64,000 nt of DNA from Flavobacterium sp. SLB02 (GTDB lineage: Bacteria > Bacteroidota > Bacteroidia > Flavobacteriales > Flavobacteriaceae): contig NZ_CP045928.1 in NCBI RefSeq assembly GCF_009664855.1, positions 5,054,331 to 5,118,330 of the forward strand. Reading direction: 5' to 3'. The translations under genes and the position numbers were made by a program. The notes beneath the pieces are model-generated. The model worked only from the letters and a program-made list of their open reading frames with translations, did no database searches and had not been told where the DNA came from. Positions within the stretch are counted from its first letter, which is position 1, and each line of letters starts with the position of its first letter. Below are positions 52,140 to 61,619 of the stretch, piece after piece.

Positions 52140-52560
52140 TTGTTAATTAGATAATTTGCTTTTAACTGCAAAGAATGGCACGCGGATGACACGGATTTGA
52201 ATGGATTTACGCGGATTTTTTTTATTTACTCTTTATTTTGTCATCTCCACTTTTCAGACTGAGCGATGCCCAAACTTCGGGACAAGTCCGCAAGAAGCCC
52301 GACAATATGGAGTAAATTACTTTGGGAAGAGCTTCGACTTCGCCTCAGCCTGACATACTGTAAACTATACCTTCTGTGTCTCTCTGAACCTTTGAACCTT
52401 TGTCGGGTCTTGAAAAAACCCTAAAATATCTGCTTCTAAAAAAAGAATAACCAAAAACCAGCAAAGGGCTTCGACTTCGCTCAACATGACATATGAAAAC
52501 TTAGAACCTTAGCATCTTAGCAACTCAGAACCTCTAAAAACAAAAAAAACACCAATCTTT
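52140..52560. repeat. Repeat-filled gap between pth and rplY
   Basis: The 490-bp gap holds a CACGCGGATGACACGGATTT-type word (52179), two copies of a GGCTTCGACTTCGC word (about 52328 and 52459) that each run into TGACATA, and AGAACCTTAGCATCTTAGCA (52502). A GAAAAATT/T-rich end with AATCTTTCGATTGATG (52554) may end the rplY transcript. No gene is seen. Confidence 0.55.
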
Positions 52561-52593
52561 CGATTGATGCTTTTGTATTGAATTTGAAAAAAA

Positions 52594-53205
52594 TTATTTT
52601 TTCTTTCCTTTTGCAGGAGCTTTTGCAGCTTTTGCAGCTTCTTGAGCAGCTTTCATAGCAGCACGAGAAATTCTTACCTGAGCTACAACTGTGTTCTCTG
52701 GGTGCATCACTTTGTATTCTGGAGAACCAACTTTAGTAACGTATAATTTGTTACCCATTTCAAGTGGAGTAATGTCAGCTTCAACAAAATCAGGAAGATT
52801 TTTAGGTAAAGCTTTAACTTTTAATTTACGTGTGTTCAAACGTAAAACACCACCTGCAAGAACACCTTTTGATGTACCTACAACTTTTACAGGAACTTCC
52901 ATAGTGATTTCTTTGTCATCAAATAATTGAAAGAAGTCAATGTGTAAAATTCTGTCAGATACAGGGTGAACCTGGATATCTTGTAAAATTGCATTAAATG
53001 ATTTTCCTTTTCCAAGCTCAATCACAACTGTGTGTGCGTTTGGAGTGTAAACCAAGTTTTTGAACGCTGCAGCGTCTGCTGAGAAGTGTACTGCTTGATT
53101 TCCTCCGTATAACACGCAAGGAACCGCTCCAGCATTACGTAAGGCTTTAGTTGACACTTTGCCCACGCTTTCTCTTTCTGATCCTTTAATTGTAATCGAT
53201 TTCAT
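52594..53205 (-). CDS. rplY: 50S ribosomal protein L25/general stress protein Ctc
   Basis: This 203-residue protein is the longer, Ctc-type L25: an N-terminal L25 domain (ITIKGSERESVGKVSTKALRNAGAVPCVLYGG) that binds 5S rRNA, a C-terminal beta domain (to about residue 180) and an Ala/Lys-rich basic tail (AAKAAKAPAKGKKK). It lies between prs and pth, a gene order kept across many bacteria. Confidence 0.96.
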   Translation of the reverse strand: MKSITIKGSERESVGKVSTKALRNAGAVPCVLYGGNQAVHFSADAAAFKNLVYTPNAHTVVIELGKGKSFNAILQDIQVHPVSDRILHIDFFQLFDDKEITMEVPVKVVGTSKGVLAGGVLRLNTRKLKVKALPKNLPDFVEADITPLEMGNKLYVTKVGSPEYKVMHPENTVVAQVRISRAAMKAAQEAAKAAKAPAKGKKK

Positions 53206-53322
53206 TGTAAAAAAAATATAGTTATTAATAAATATTCTCGTTTGCTATAAGCTTTAGGCACTAGGCTTTAGGCTTTTTGTAAAGTGGATAGCTTACGGCT
53301 TAAAGCCTAAACATATTGCTTT

Positions 53323-54264
53323 TTACATTATAAATTTTCCACTGATGGAATTGTTGTGGTGCACCATGTGCATTACTTCAGCAAAAAGAGGTGCACAACT
53401 CACTACTCTGATTTTCTTTGATTCTTTCTTTAATGGGATTGAATCGGTAACTATTAACTCGCTTAATTTTGAGTTTTCGATTTTTTCGTATGCGTCACCT
53501 GATAAAATGGCGTGTGTACAAATTGCTCTAACGCTTAATGCTCCTTTTTCGATCATTAAATCTGCCGCTTTCGCTAATGTACCACCAGTATCGATCATGT
53601 CGTCTACTAATATTACGTTACGTCCTTTTACTTCACCAATTAGCTCCATAGTGTCGATAACGTTGGCTGCTTTTCTTTGTTTGTAACAGATTACTACATC
53701 TGATTCCAGGAACTTAGAGTAAGCATATGCTCTTTTTGAACCTCCCATATCCGGAGACGCAATGGTTAAATTGTCTAAATTTAAACTTTTTACGTATGGT
53801 AAAAAGATTGTAGATGCAAATAAATGATCTACTGGTTTTTCGAAAAACCCCTGAATTTGATCTGCGTGCAAATCCATTGTCATTACTCTTGTCGCTCCGG
53901 CAGCATCTAATAAATTAGCTACTAATTTTGCTCCAATCGGAACTCTTGGTTTATCTTTTCTATCTTGTCTTGCCCAACCAAAATAAGGCATAACAGCTGT
54001 AATGTGTCTGGCTGATGCACGTTTTGCTGCATCAATCATTAGTAACAATTCCATCAAATTATCAGCAGTTGGAAATGTTGAGCACACGATAAAAACGCGT
54101 AATCCTCTTATTGATTCTTCGTATGATGGCTGAAATTCTCCATCGCTATACGTTGACATCGTTACTTTTCCTAACGGAATTCCGTATTGTTCTGCAATTT
54201 TTTCTGCAAGATAAACACTTTGTGAACAAGCAAAAATTTTAGCTTCTGGTTCTAGGTGCGACAT
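53323..54264 (-). CDS. prs: Ribose-phosphate pyrophosphokinase
   Basis: This 313-residue enzyme makes PRPP from ribose 5-phosphate and ATP for nucleotide and amino acid synthesis. Key segments: FACSQSVYLAEKIAEQYG, SYEESIRGLRVFIV, the YFGWARQDRKDKPR flexible loop, DLHADQIQGFF and the PRPP signature NVILVDDMIDTGGTLAKAA. I start at the Met at 54264; the ORF extends further upstream, but those 18 residues are not typical and overlap the promoter region. It supplies the substrate of PurF. Confidence 0.96.
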   Translation of the reverse strand: MSHLEPEAKIFACSQSVYLAEKIAEQYGIPLGKVTMSTYSDGEFQPSYEESIRGLRVFIVCSTFPTADNLMELLLMIDAAKRASARHITAVMPYFGWARQDRKDKPRVPIGAKLVANLLDAAGATRVMTMDLHADQIQGFFEKPVDHLFASTIFLPYVKSLNLDNLTIASPDMGGSKRAYAYSKFLESDVVICYKQRKAANVIDTMELIGEVKGRNVILVDDMIDTGGTLAKAADLMIEKGALSVRAICTHAILSGDAYEKIENSKLSELIVTDSIPLKKESKKIRVVSCAPLFAEVMHMVHHNNSISGKFIM

Positions 54265-54315
54265 TATAATTTGTTGTTTTGTAGTTAGTTGTGTGTGCTT
54301 CGTTTTAACGAGGTG

Positions 54316-54323
54316 CAAATTTA
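54316..54323 (-). promoter_or_regulatory. prs: Promoter of prs
   Basis: The minus strand reads TAAATTTG (TAnnTTTG) 52 bp before the chosen start at 54264, which supports that start over the longer frame beginning at 54318. Confidence 0.6.
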
Positions 54324-54389
54324 GAAAATTTATTGGACACTGAAAGGAAAAATTTAAGTATTTTTATTAGAATTTTTAATTTTATTTTT

Positions 54390-54397
54390 TACATTTG
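54390..54397 (+). promoter_or_regulatory. Promoter of tRNA-Leu
   Basis: TACATTTG matches TAnnTTTG, about 100 bp before the tRNA, divergent from the prs promoter. Confidence 0.5.
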
Positions 54398-54495
54398 CAC
54401 CGTGTTAAAGGAATAAGCACAGTTATGACATCATAATTCACTTATTCTATTGCGTTAAAATAATTGATTTACTTAGTTATTTTTTCGTCTGCTAA

Positions 54496-54575
54496 GCCCG
54501 GATGGCGGAATTGGTAGACGCGCTGGTCTCAAACACCTGTGGGAAACCGTGCCGGTTCGACTCCGGCTCCGGGTA
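54496..54575 (+). tRNA. tRNA-Leu (CAA)
   Basis: Acceptor GCCCGGA pairs with TCCGGGT (one G-T pair), discriminator A. D arm TGGCGGAATTGGTAGACGC and long variable arm (TGGGAAACCG) are class II leucine features. The anticodon loop CTCAAAC gives CAA, but the stem CTGGT/ACCTG has a T-T mismatch at its second pair. Confidence 0.88.
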
Positions 54576-54610
54576 CAAAGACCTCTTCTTAACGGAAGAG
54601 GTTTTTTTGG
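54576..54610 (+). terminator. Terminator after tRNA-Leu
   Basis: ACCTCTTC pairs with GAAGAGGT around a 6-nt loop, followed by T7, directly after the tRNA 3' end. Confidence 0.9.
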
Positions 54611-54687
54611 TTTTATACGGTTAATTTTTCACCAATAACATATGTAAGTTCATTTAACAAGTCTGGTTTTCAACTTAATAACTTTCT

Positions 54688-55155
54688 TTAAACGTCACAA
54701 CTCGCCTCATGTAAAACAGGGAAATTGCATGAATTAGCAATAAAACACAATTGATTGGCTTTAAAATGTAAATTTAAAGCAAGTTCAATTTGGTCTGGAT
54801 TTGTGATTTTTACTTTTGGTTTTAATCGAACTTTTGTAAAACGCCCACTTCCATCTTCGGAGACTTCAAGAGTTGCTTCGGCGTTGTCTGAATATTCGAG
54901 TACTTCTATTTTATTTTGAGAGCAGACATATAAATAGGACATCATGTGGCAGGAAACCAAACTGCTCAACAATAAATCTTCGGGATTGTATAATTCCGGA
55001 TCGCCTTTGAATGCTTTGGCTGCTGAGACATCTAAAACTTGTTTTCCTTCGATTTTAATTTGATGGCTTTTGTTATAGACTTTTGAGATTGTTTCTTTTG
55101 AATCTTGATTGGATGTCCAACATAATTCTGCTTTAAATAAATGTTTAAATGCCAT
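54688..55155 (-). CDS. OsmC family peroxide-reducing protein
   Basis: This 155-residue protein has the OsmC/Ohr layout: first redox Cys in SSLVSCHMMSYL, second Cys in LCFIANSCNFPV, and the NPEDLLLSS loop. Relatives reduce organic peroxides using the Cys pair. Another Cys near the end (HEASCDV) is extra. It is cytoplasmic and transcribed alone. It fits an oxidative-stress role along with the nearby superoxide dismutase. Confidence 0.9.
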   Translation of the reverse strand: MAFKHLFKAELCWTSNQDSKETISKVYNKSHQIKIEGKQVLDVSAAKAFKGDPELYNPEDLLLSSLVSCHMMSYLYVCSQNKIEVLEYSDNAEATLEVSEDGSGRFTKVRLKPKVKITNPDQIELALNLHFKANQLCFIANSCNFPVLHEASCDV

Positions 55156-55237
55156 TTCTTGTTATATTTTGTGTCAAAATTAAATTTATTCACCAGGAAA
55201 TAAAGGTTCTATTATTCCCAATCGGGTTAATTTTATT

Positions 55238-58200
55238 CTATCGTTTTAATGCAAAATGTCCGGAAAAAACAACCTTATTATTGAAGTTGGCTCTAAACCA
55301 ATAATCATCAGATAACATTTCTTTTCCATTATAAAAACCATCCCATCCAGAATCATTTGAGGATAGTTCTTTCAATAATTTACCATATCTGTCAAATATT
55401 GATATTTTGGAGTTTGGAAATTTTTTGATAACGCTTATTTGCCAAAGGTCATTATGTCCATCATTATTTGGCGTAAAGAATTTTGGGTAATCAATTACAG
55501 TAACTTCTTTCGAATCTTCTCCACAACCTTCTTTGTCTCTTACATAAGCAATATAGTTTCCTCCTTGAACATCAGAAAAATAATTGCTGTCCTGATAATT
55601 AATACCGTCTATAGAATATTCAAAATCACCATAACCTTCTGCTATAATTTCGATGAAATTGTTATCTGACAATTCCTTAAATTTTACTTCTTTGATCGTT
55701 GGAAGTACAGATCGTATTAATTCAAAATCAAAACTATTTTCACAATAAATATTGTTTTCAATTTTTCCAACTACAAGTGTGTACTTTCCTGCATGTACTA
55801 AACTAGCATTATTAGTATTTGAGATAATATCGCCTTCGGGAGATTTCCAAACATAGCTGTCTAAAGTATTATCAACACTTATAGGCAATGAAGGTTCCAG
55901 ATTACATAAAAAATAAGTTTTATCGATCTGTAGATTGGGCAAATCATTTATAATTAAATCAAAACTTGTTTCAGAATTACAGAGACTATTTGCTTCGTTC
56001 TCGACCCTTATATATATTGTTTGAGATTTTGATTGTGTGTTTTTAAATAATATTGGCAATGGATCAGGCAATGGATTTCTATTATTGTCAAAATACATTA
56101 TTTTTAAACCTGACTGATTCCCTATAATTTCAGTTTCTAAATTTGACATATCAAAACTAGCAAAACCATTACCTTCATCGCAAGCATATTTATTGGCTGG
56201 CTTATTAATTTGTGGTTGTGAAGCTGTTTTTAAAACTAATGATGTTTCTGTATAACAACTAGTCAAAGTATTCGTTACCCTAACAGTTATTATTTCCTGA
56301 TTATTAGCCGTATTTGTATAAGGATTTGGTAATGGGCTTATTAATGGATTCCCATTAGTGTCAAAATAAGAAACTTTCATACTCTGTTGACTTCCTAAAA
56401 CAGAAGATTCAACATTCGAAGTATCAAAATATTCTGAAATACCATCGTTGTTATCATCACATCCAATAAGCTCTTGTAAAGAGTTTGCTATCGGCAACGG
56501 ATTTACTATTAACTTAAAAGTTGTTTCGTTAAAACAATTTGTATCTGTATTAATTGCTTTTACTTTTATTATTTCTTCTTTAAGCACCAAATTAGAAATT
56601 GCATTTAATGGATCTACTATTTTCTGTCCGTTTTGATGGTAAAATTCAACTTTTATATTGGTTGCAGATCCTACAATTAAGGTTTCTATTGGCTTTAAAT
56701 TAAATTGAGCAAAACCATCTGTATCATTGTCACAGGTATTTAAATCAGTAATAACAGATAAATTGGGTAATGGATTTACAATTAAATCAAAAGTAGTTTC
56801 AGAATAGCAACAAAGATTATCTTTATGGCTTACTCTTACCGTTATTGTTTCTCTGTCTTTAATGATATTCGTAAACGGATTTGGCAATGAAGTATATTTA
56901 TTTCCCTTACCATCTATAAAAGTTACATCCTTATCTGTTTGCCCTCCTAATAACTGCTGTGTAACCGTCGAAACATCAAAAGATTTTGAGATACCTGTGC
57001 CGGATATACTTTCGCATGCATACAGATTACTGATTCCGTAAGCTTTTGGCGGTTCTTTTGCATCAATTATCTCTGACAAAGTTTCTACAGTTCCATCTTT
57101 ACCAGTAACTATGGCCGTAACAATATATCTTCCATCTGCTGAGAAATCGTGAAAGGGAGATAAATCTGTAGAGGTATTAGTTGTTCCCGAAGCCGGATCA
57201 CCAAAATTCCAAGCTATTGAAGCTACTTTTGACTGATCATCGACACTAAATTCTTTTAAAAATTCAGAGCAGATATTTGAAAAATTCATTTCGAAATGGC
57301 TAGAGACATTCTTTACATTCCCTGTTACATTAATATAAAAATTAGCATTTGGAAATCCAAAATCAGCAGTAGAAACATATTTATCTCCGGCTCCTGACAA
57401 ATTTGTGCAACCTCTTTGCCATGACACATCATTATCTTGTGCTGAACCAGCTATAAATGCGACTCCTTCACCTCCTTCAATTCCTTTGTGCACTTCTACG
57501 AGAATTCTTTCTACGCCTGCAGGAATTACTATTGGTGTATCAAAATCGACCTGTACAATCTGAGATTCATGACCTAAACCATATTGAAGTACTCTAGACT
57601 GACTACTTCCTATCAAATTTGTTTCGGAAAAAGAAGCTGGAAAATTATTGTCTATTTTGTAAATATTAAATTTAATATTGGGTTGCCAACCCGTTTTATT
57701 AATTGCAACTTGCCCTGAATTAATTACGAATTCTTCGTTATTTGATATTCCAAAATCTTTTAAAGTAAATGCTCTTGCCCAATAAATATTAGTAGAACTG
57801 CAGGAATGTATAGCTGTTTCTATTACATCATCACAAACATTATGAGACAGTCTTGTTATTGGCCCAGTACTTTTTGACTTAAATGCCTCACCAGTTACAT
57901 TTATATAAAAATTTGCAGCTGGAACAGGAATAGCTAGATCCGTAGTACGTGTAAAACGGCGATTAGGTTCGCAACCTCCGTACCATGAATCTCCCTTATC
58001 TTGAGCAGTTCCAGCAATAAAGACTTCTGCTGATGTATAATTAGTGTAGTCTTTTTGCTTACTTACAGTTACCAAAATTCTTTCTATTCCAGCTGGAACA
58101 ATAATTGGTTTATCGAAATCTATTTGCACAATTTCCGGATTACCATCAATAACTTTCGTTGGCTTAAAGCCTCCAGTTCCAAGTAATGGTTTTTCAAAAT

Positions 58201-58519
58201 AGGAATTAAAGAGATCAGGAAATCTATTGTCAACAATATAAACCGAAAAAAACAGATTTGAACCTGCTTCTGATTTAGCAATTCCAATCTGACCTGATTT
58301 AATAATAAATTGTTCATTTGGTGCTATACCAAAATCTGATAATTTAAACACTCTTGACCAACTTTCATCATCCTTACAAGAGTACATATCAGTCTTAACA
58401 AGTGTTGTTCCTATATTATTGGTTAATGTTATTTGTGCATTTGCATATTGAAAAACTAAAAAAACTAAAAATGAAATTACTATATTAAATTTACTACTTC
58501 TGGTTAATGTCATTTTCAT
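55238..58519 (-). CDS. Giant T9SS type B surface protein with repeated modules
   Basis: This 1093-residue protein has a signal peptide ending QYANAQ. Two related N-terminal modules (residues about 40-215 and 225-400) share the plan WxRxFxLxDFGI, NEEFVINSGQVAI and IVPAGIERILV. A PKD-like domain (about 415-490) contains SIAWNFGDPASG. About four repeats of 85 residues with LNTCDNDTDGFA, LIVGS and ETTFKLIVNPLP follow, then a final type B T9SS domain (FTPNNDGHNDLWQI ... SIFDRYGKLL ... SGHFALKR). It is likely surface-exposed and adhesive. Transcribed alone; no PorP/SprF partner gene is adjacent. Confidence 0.93.
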   Translation of the reverse strand: MKMTLTRSSKFNIVISFLVFLVFQYANAQITLTNNIGTTLVKTDMYSCKDDESWSRVFKLSDFGIAPNEQFIIKSGQIGIAKSEAGSNLFFSVYIVDNRFPDLFNSYFEKPLLGTGGFKPTKVIDGNPEIVQIDFDKPIIVPAGIERILVTVSKQKDYTNYTSAEVFIAGTAQDKGDSWYGGCEPNRRFTRTTDLAIPVPAANFYINVTGEAFKSKSTGPITRLSHNVCDDVIETAIHSCSSTNIYWARAFTLKDFGISNNEEFVINSGQVAINKTGWQPNIKFNIYKIDNNFPASFSETNLIGSSQSRVLQYGLGHESQIVQVDFDTPIVIPAGVERILVEVHKGIEGGEGVAFIAGSAQDNDVSWQRGCTNLSGAGDKYVSTADFGFPNANFYINVTGNVKNVSSHFEMNFSNICSEFLKEFSVDDQSKVASIAWNFGDPASGTTNTSTDLSPFHDFSADGRYIVTAIVTGKDGTVETLSEIIDAKEPPKAYGISNLYACESISGTGISKSFDVSTVTQQLLGGQTDKDVTFIDGKGNKYTSLPNPFTNIIKDRETITVRVSHKDNLCCYSETTFDLIVNPLPNLSVITDLNTCDNDTDGFAQFNLKPIETLIVGSATNIKVEFYHQNGQKIVDPLNAISNLVLKEEIIKVKAINTDTNCFNETTFKLIVNPLPIANSLQELIGCDDNNDGISEYFDTSNVESSVLGSQQSMKVSYFDTNGNPLISPLPNPYTNTANNQEIITVRVTNTLTSCYTETSLVLKTASQPQINKPANKYACDEGNGFASFDMSNLETEIIGNQSGLKIMYFDNNRNPLPDPLPILFKNTQSKSQTIYIRVENEANSLCNSETSFDLIINDLPNLQIDKTYFLCNLEPSLPISVDNTLDSYVWKSPEGDIISNTNNASLVHAGKYTLVVGKIENNIYCENSFDFELIRSVLPTIKEVKFKELSDNNFIEIIAEGYGDFEYSIDGINYQDSNYFSDVQGGNYIAYVRDKEGCGEDSKEVTVIDYPKFFTPNNDGHNDLWQISVIKKFPNSKISIFDRYGKLLKELSSNDSGWDGFYNGKEMLSDDYWFRANFNNKVVFSGHFALKR

Positions 58520-58671
58520 TTAAATAATTTTAGTTTCTATATTTAGATTTAGGTAATTAACTTCAAATATAAGAAGGATAAGCTACAAATTCATCTCGAA
58601 AATATTTCTAGAAAAATAAAAAACCTCAAAAGCATTCCTTTCGATTTTTCAGGACTAGACAAATTACAAAT

Positions 58672-58707
58672 AAAAAAACCTCGCAAGCATCACTTACGAG
58701 GTTTTTT
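58672..58707. terminator. galM: Terminator after galM
   Basis: AAAAAACCTCG-c-AAG pairs with CTT-a-CGAGGTTTTTT around a 5-nt loop, about 35 bp past the galM stop on the minus strand. Runs on both sides allow two-way use. Confidence 0.88.
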
Positions 58708-58740
58708 AAAATTACTAAACTAATAAACAGGATTCTAAAA

Positions 58741-59925
58741 CTATTTCTTCACTGAGAATTTAAAAGTAGTTTTAGTTTTATAATTTTCTCCTGGGTTTAA
58801 AACCGTAGTTGGGAAATTTTTCTGGTTTGGAGAATCCGGATAATGTTCTGTTTCCAGACAAAGTCCGGTTCTGTGAGCATACGTTCCGCCTTGTGGCATT
58901 GGTAACGTTCCGTCAAGGAAATTTCCTGAGTAAAACTGAATTCCAGGTTCGTCTGTTGTCATTTCCATCACTCTTCCGCTTGCTGCGTGGTATACTTTTG
59001 CAATGATTGTTTTTCCTTTTTCAGGATTGTTCAATACCCAGCAATGATCGTATCCTTTTCCTCTTTCTAATTGTTCGTTTTTAACCTCGATGTCTTTCCC
59101 AATTAATTTTGGAGTTCTAAAATCGAAAGGTGTACTGGCAACATCTTCTAATTTTCCTGTTGGAATTAAAGTCGCGTCAACCGGAACTAATTTATCAGCA
59201 TTTAAAGTCAATTCGTGATCTAAGATTGTTTTTGTAAAGTCTCCTGATAAATTGAAATACGAATGCTGTGTTAAATTCACTACTGTTTTCTTATCAGTAG
59301 TTGCTTCGTAAAGCACTTCTAGTTCGTTATCATTATTTAATGTATACGTTACAAAAACCTGTAAGTTTCCAGGATAACCTTCTTCCTTATCTTTACTTAA
59401 ATAAGATAATTTTAAAGAAGCTGTATTTCCTGATTTTACCTCATCGGCTTTCCATACAACATTAAAAAAGCCTTGTGGTCCTCCATGCAAAGCATTTGGT
59501 GCATTATTTATAGCTAATTGATATTCTTTTCCGTCTAAAGTGAATTTTCCCTTTGCAATTCGGTTTCCGTATCTTCCGATCAAAGCTCCAAAAAATGGAT
59601 TTTCTTTCTCGTATTGTGCTAAAGAATTAAACCCAATCACTACATTTTCAGAAACACCGTCTTTATTTGGTACTTTCAATTCTGTAATTCTTCCGCCAAA
59701 AGTGATGATATTTACTTCCATCCCATTTTGGTTTTTCAGCTTATAACTATCTACTTTTTCTCCTTTTGCGGTGGTTCCATAAGAAGATTTTTTGATTGTA
59801 ACCGTAGCTTTTTCATCAGAAGAAACTGTTGTAGCATCTGTTTTTTTATCGCTTTTGCACTGAACTGAAACTGCAGCCAGACTCAAAAGGCTGATTCCAA
59901 AAACGCAACGTTTTAATACATTCAT
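58741..59925 (-). CDS. galM: Exported aldose 1-epimerase (mutarotase)
   Basis: This 394-residue protein starts with a lipoprotein-type signal ending SVQC (Cys23). The mutarotase core follows, with VIGFNSLAQYEKENPFFGALIGRYGNRI, GGPQGFFNVVW, LTQHSYFNLSG (catalytic His) and the late Glu in TGLCLETEHYPDSP. It interconverts sugar anomers, here most likely L-arabinose at the cell envelope before uptake. It is the last gene of the araB-D-A cluster, 102 bp from araA with a palindrome in the gap. Confidence 0.93.
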   Translation of the reverse strand: MNVLKRCVFGISLLSLAAVSVQCKSDKKTDATTVSSDEKATVTIKKSSYGTTAKGEKVDSYKLKNQNGMEVNIITFGGRITELKVPNKDGVSENVVIGFNSLAQYEKENPFFGALIGRYGNRIAKGKFTLDGKEYQLAINNAPNALHGGPQGFFNVVWKADEVKSGNTASLKLSYLSKDKEEGYPGNLQVFVTYTLNNDNELEVLYEATTDKKTVVNLTQHSYFNLSGDFTKTILDHELTLNADKLVPVDATLIPTGKLEDVASTPFDFRTPKLIGKDIEVKNEQLERGKGYDHCWVLNNPEKGKTIIAKVYHAASGRVMEMTTDEPGIQFYSGNFLDGTLPMPQGGTYAHRTGLCLETEHYPDSPNQKNFPTTVLNPGENYKTKTTFKFSVKK

Positions 59926-59989
59926 AAATGATATTTTAATTGGTTAAATGTTAGATGTTAAAAACTTAAAAGTAACAAAAAAACTTTAC

Positions 59990-60007
59990 TCCCGATAGCT
60001 ATCGGGA
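59990..60007. repeat. 18-bp palindrome between araA and galM
   Basis: TCCCGATAGCTATCGGGA, the same core as the two copies in the tRNA-Asn remnant. No T run follows on the minus strand; it may reduce or stabilise the galM part of the transcript. Confidence 0.8.
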
Positions 60008-60027
60008 TAGCAACTTAGTACCTTAGA

Positions 60028-61536
60028 TTAAAGTCCATGTTGAAACAAATGATAATACGCTTCGTTCGCATTGATCTTATCTTTAAAGTCTCTTACGGTT
60101 GTTTTTTCGTCAATAACCAATAATTCGATTCCGGCGATATCTGCAAAATCTTCCATATATTCTGTTGTGATGGCCTGACTGTAAACGGTATGATGCGCTC
60201 CTCCGGCAAGAATCCAAGCAGTTGCCGCGATATCAAGGTTTGGCTTGCAATCCCATAAAACCCTGGCTACCGGTAATTTTGGTAAATCTGCTAATGGTTT
60301 AATAGCTTCCACTTCGTTTACAATCAAACGGAAACGATTTCCCATATCTACCAAAGAAACATTGATTGCATCTCCTGCAGGTGAATTAAACACCAAACGA
60401 GCTGGATCTTCTTTTCCGCCAATTCCTAAAGGATGTACTTCGCATGATGGTTTTGTCTCTGCAATAGACGGACAAATTTCTAACATGTGAGATCCTAAAA
60501 CATATGATTTTTGTGGAGTGAAATGATACGTATAATCTTCCATGAAAGATGTTCCTCCCTCAAGACCTATGTTCATCACTTTTAAGGCACGAACCATTGC
60601 AGCGGTTTTCCAGTCGCCTTCGCCACCAAAACCATAACCATCGGCCATTAATCTTTGTGTTGCAATTCCCGGTAGTTGTTTCCAAACTCCAAGGTTTTCA
60701 AATGTATCTGTAAAGGCTCCAAAACCTCCTTCTTCAAGGAAAGCTCTTAAACCTAATTCTATTTTTGCTGCTTCTACTAATGAACTTCTTTGCGCTCCGC
60801 CTTCTTTTAAAGCATCAGTCAAAGAATAAGAAGATTCATAAACGGCTAATAAATCATTCAATTGTTGCTCTGTAACTTTCTCGATATGTTTGGTAACATC
60901 TGAAGAATCATATCCGTTAACCGACATTCCGAAACGAATCTGAGCTTCTACTTTATCGCCTTCTGTAACGGCAACTTCACGCATATTGTCTCCAATACGG
61001 GCTACTTTTAAGTTTTGAAGTTCATCCCATCCAAGAGCAACTCTTGTCCAAACGCCTAATTTATTTAAAACGCGAGGATCTTCCCAATGTCCAACCACTA
61101 CTTTACGTTTTTTACGCATTCTGGACATGATAAAACCAAACTCACGATCTCCGTGTGCCGATTGATTCAGGTTCATGAAATCCATATCGATAGTTCCCCA
61201 AGGAATTTCAGCGTTATATTGTGTATGCAAATGGCATAATGGTTTCTTTAAAATACTCAATCCGCCAATCCACATTTTTGCCGGAGAAAAAGTGTGCATC
61301 CAGGCAATAATCCCGATACAGTTTTTAGCCGTGTTTGCCGCTAAACAAACATCTAATATTTGAGCAGGAGATTTTACCACATCTTTATAAACCACTTTTA
61401 TAGGAATACTAGATGATGCGTCTAATCCTTTTGCAATTAATTGCGAATGTTCTGCAACTTTTCTTAATGTTTCTTCACCATATAATTCCTGGCTTCCTAC
61501 TACAAACCAAACTTCTTTTTGAGATATATCTATCAT
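60028..61536 (-). CDS. araA: L-arabinose isomerase
   Basis: This 502-residue enzyme converts L-arabinose to L-ribulose. Family landmarks are EVWFVVGSQELYGEETL, GIIAWMHTFSPAKMWIGGL, LCHLHTQYNAEIPW, the GEGDWKTAAMVR catalytic segment with Glu and the metal His in SHMLEICP and the HTVYS region near the end. Length is standard. It sits between araD and galM on the same strand. Confidence 0.97.
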   Translation of the reverse strand: MIDISQKEVWFVVGSQELYGEETLRKVAEHSQLIAKGLDASSSIPIKVVYKDVVKSPAQILDVCLAANTAKNCIGIIAWMHTFSPAKMWIGGLSILKKPLCHLHTQYNAEIPWGTIDMDFMNLNQSAHGDREFGFIMSRMRKKRKVVVGHWEDPRVLNKLGVWTRVALGWDELQNLKVARIGDNMREVAVTEGDKVEAQIRFGMSVNGYDSSDVTKHIEKVTEQQLNDLLAVYESSYSLTDALKEGGAQRSSLVEAAKIELGLRAFLEEGGFGAFTDTFENLGVWKQLPGIATQRLMADGYGFGGEGDWKTAAMVRALKVMNIGLEGGTSFMEDYTYHFTPQKSYVLGSHMLEICPSIAETKPSCEVHPLGIGGKEDPARLVFNSPAGDAINVSLVDMGNRFRLIVNEVEAIKPLADLPKLPVARVLWDCKPNLDIAATAWILAGGAHHTVYSQAITTEYMEDFADIAGIELLVIDEKTTVRDFKDKINANEAYYHLFQHGL

Positions 61537-61619
61537 TATGTTTAATCGTTTATTGTTGAACTGTTTAATCGTTTGCAGGTTCTAAAAATCTAAAATCTGC
61601 ATTCTAAAATCTAAAATTA

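Noticed and set aside
54265..54318. Longer start for prs
   Set aside because: The 18 extra residues are atypical for the family and the longer frame would start at the TAnnTTTG promoter box.
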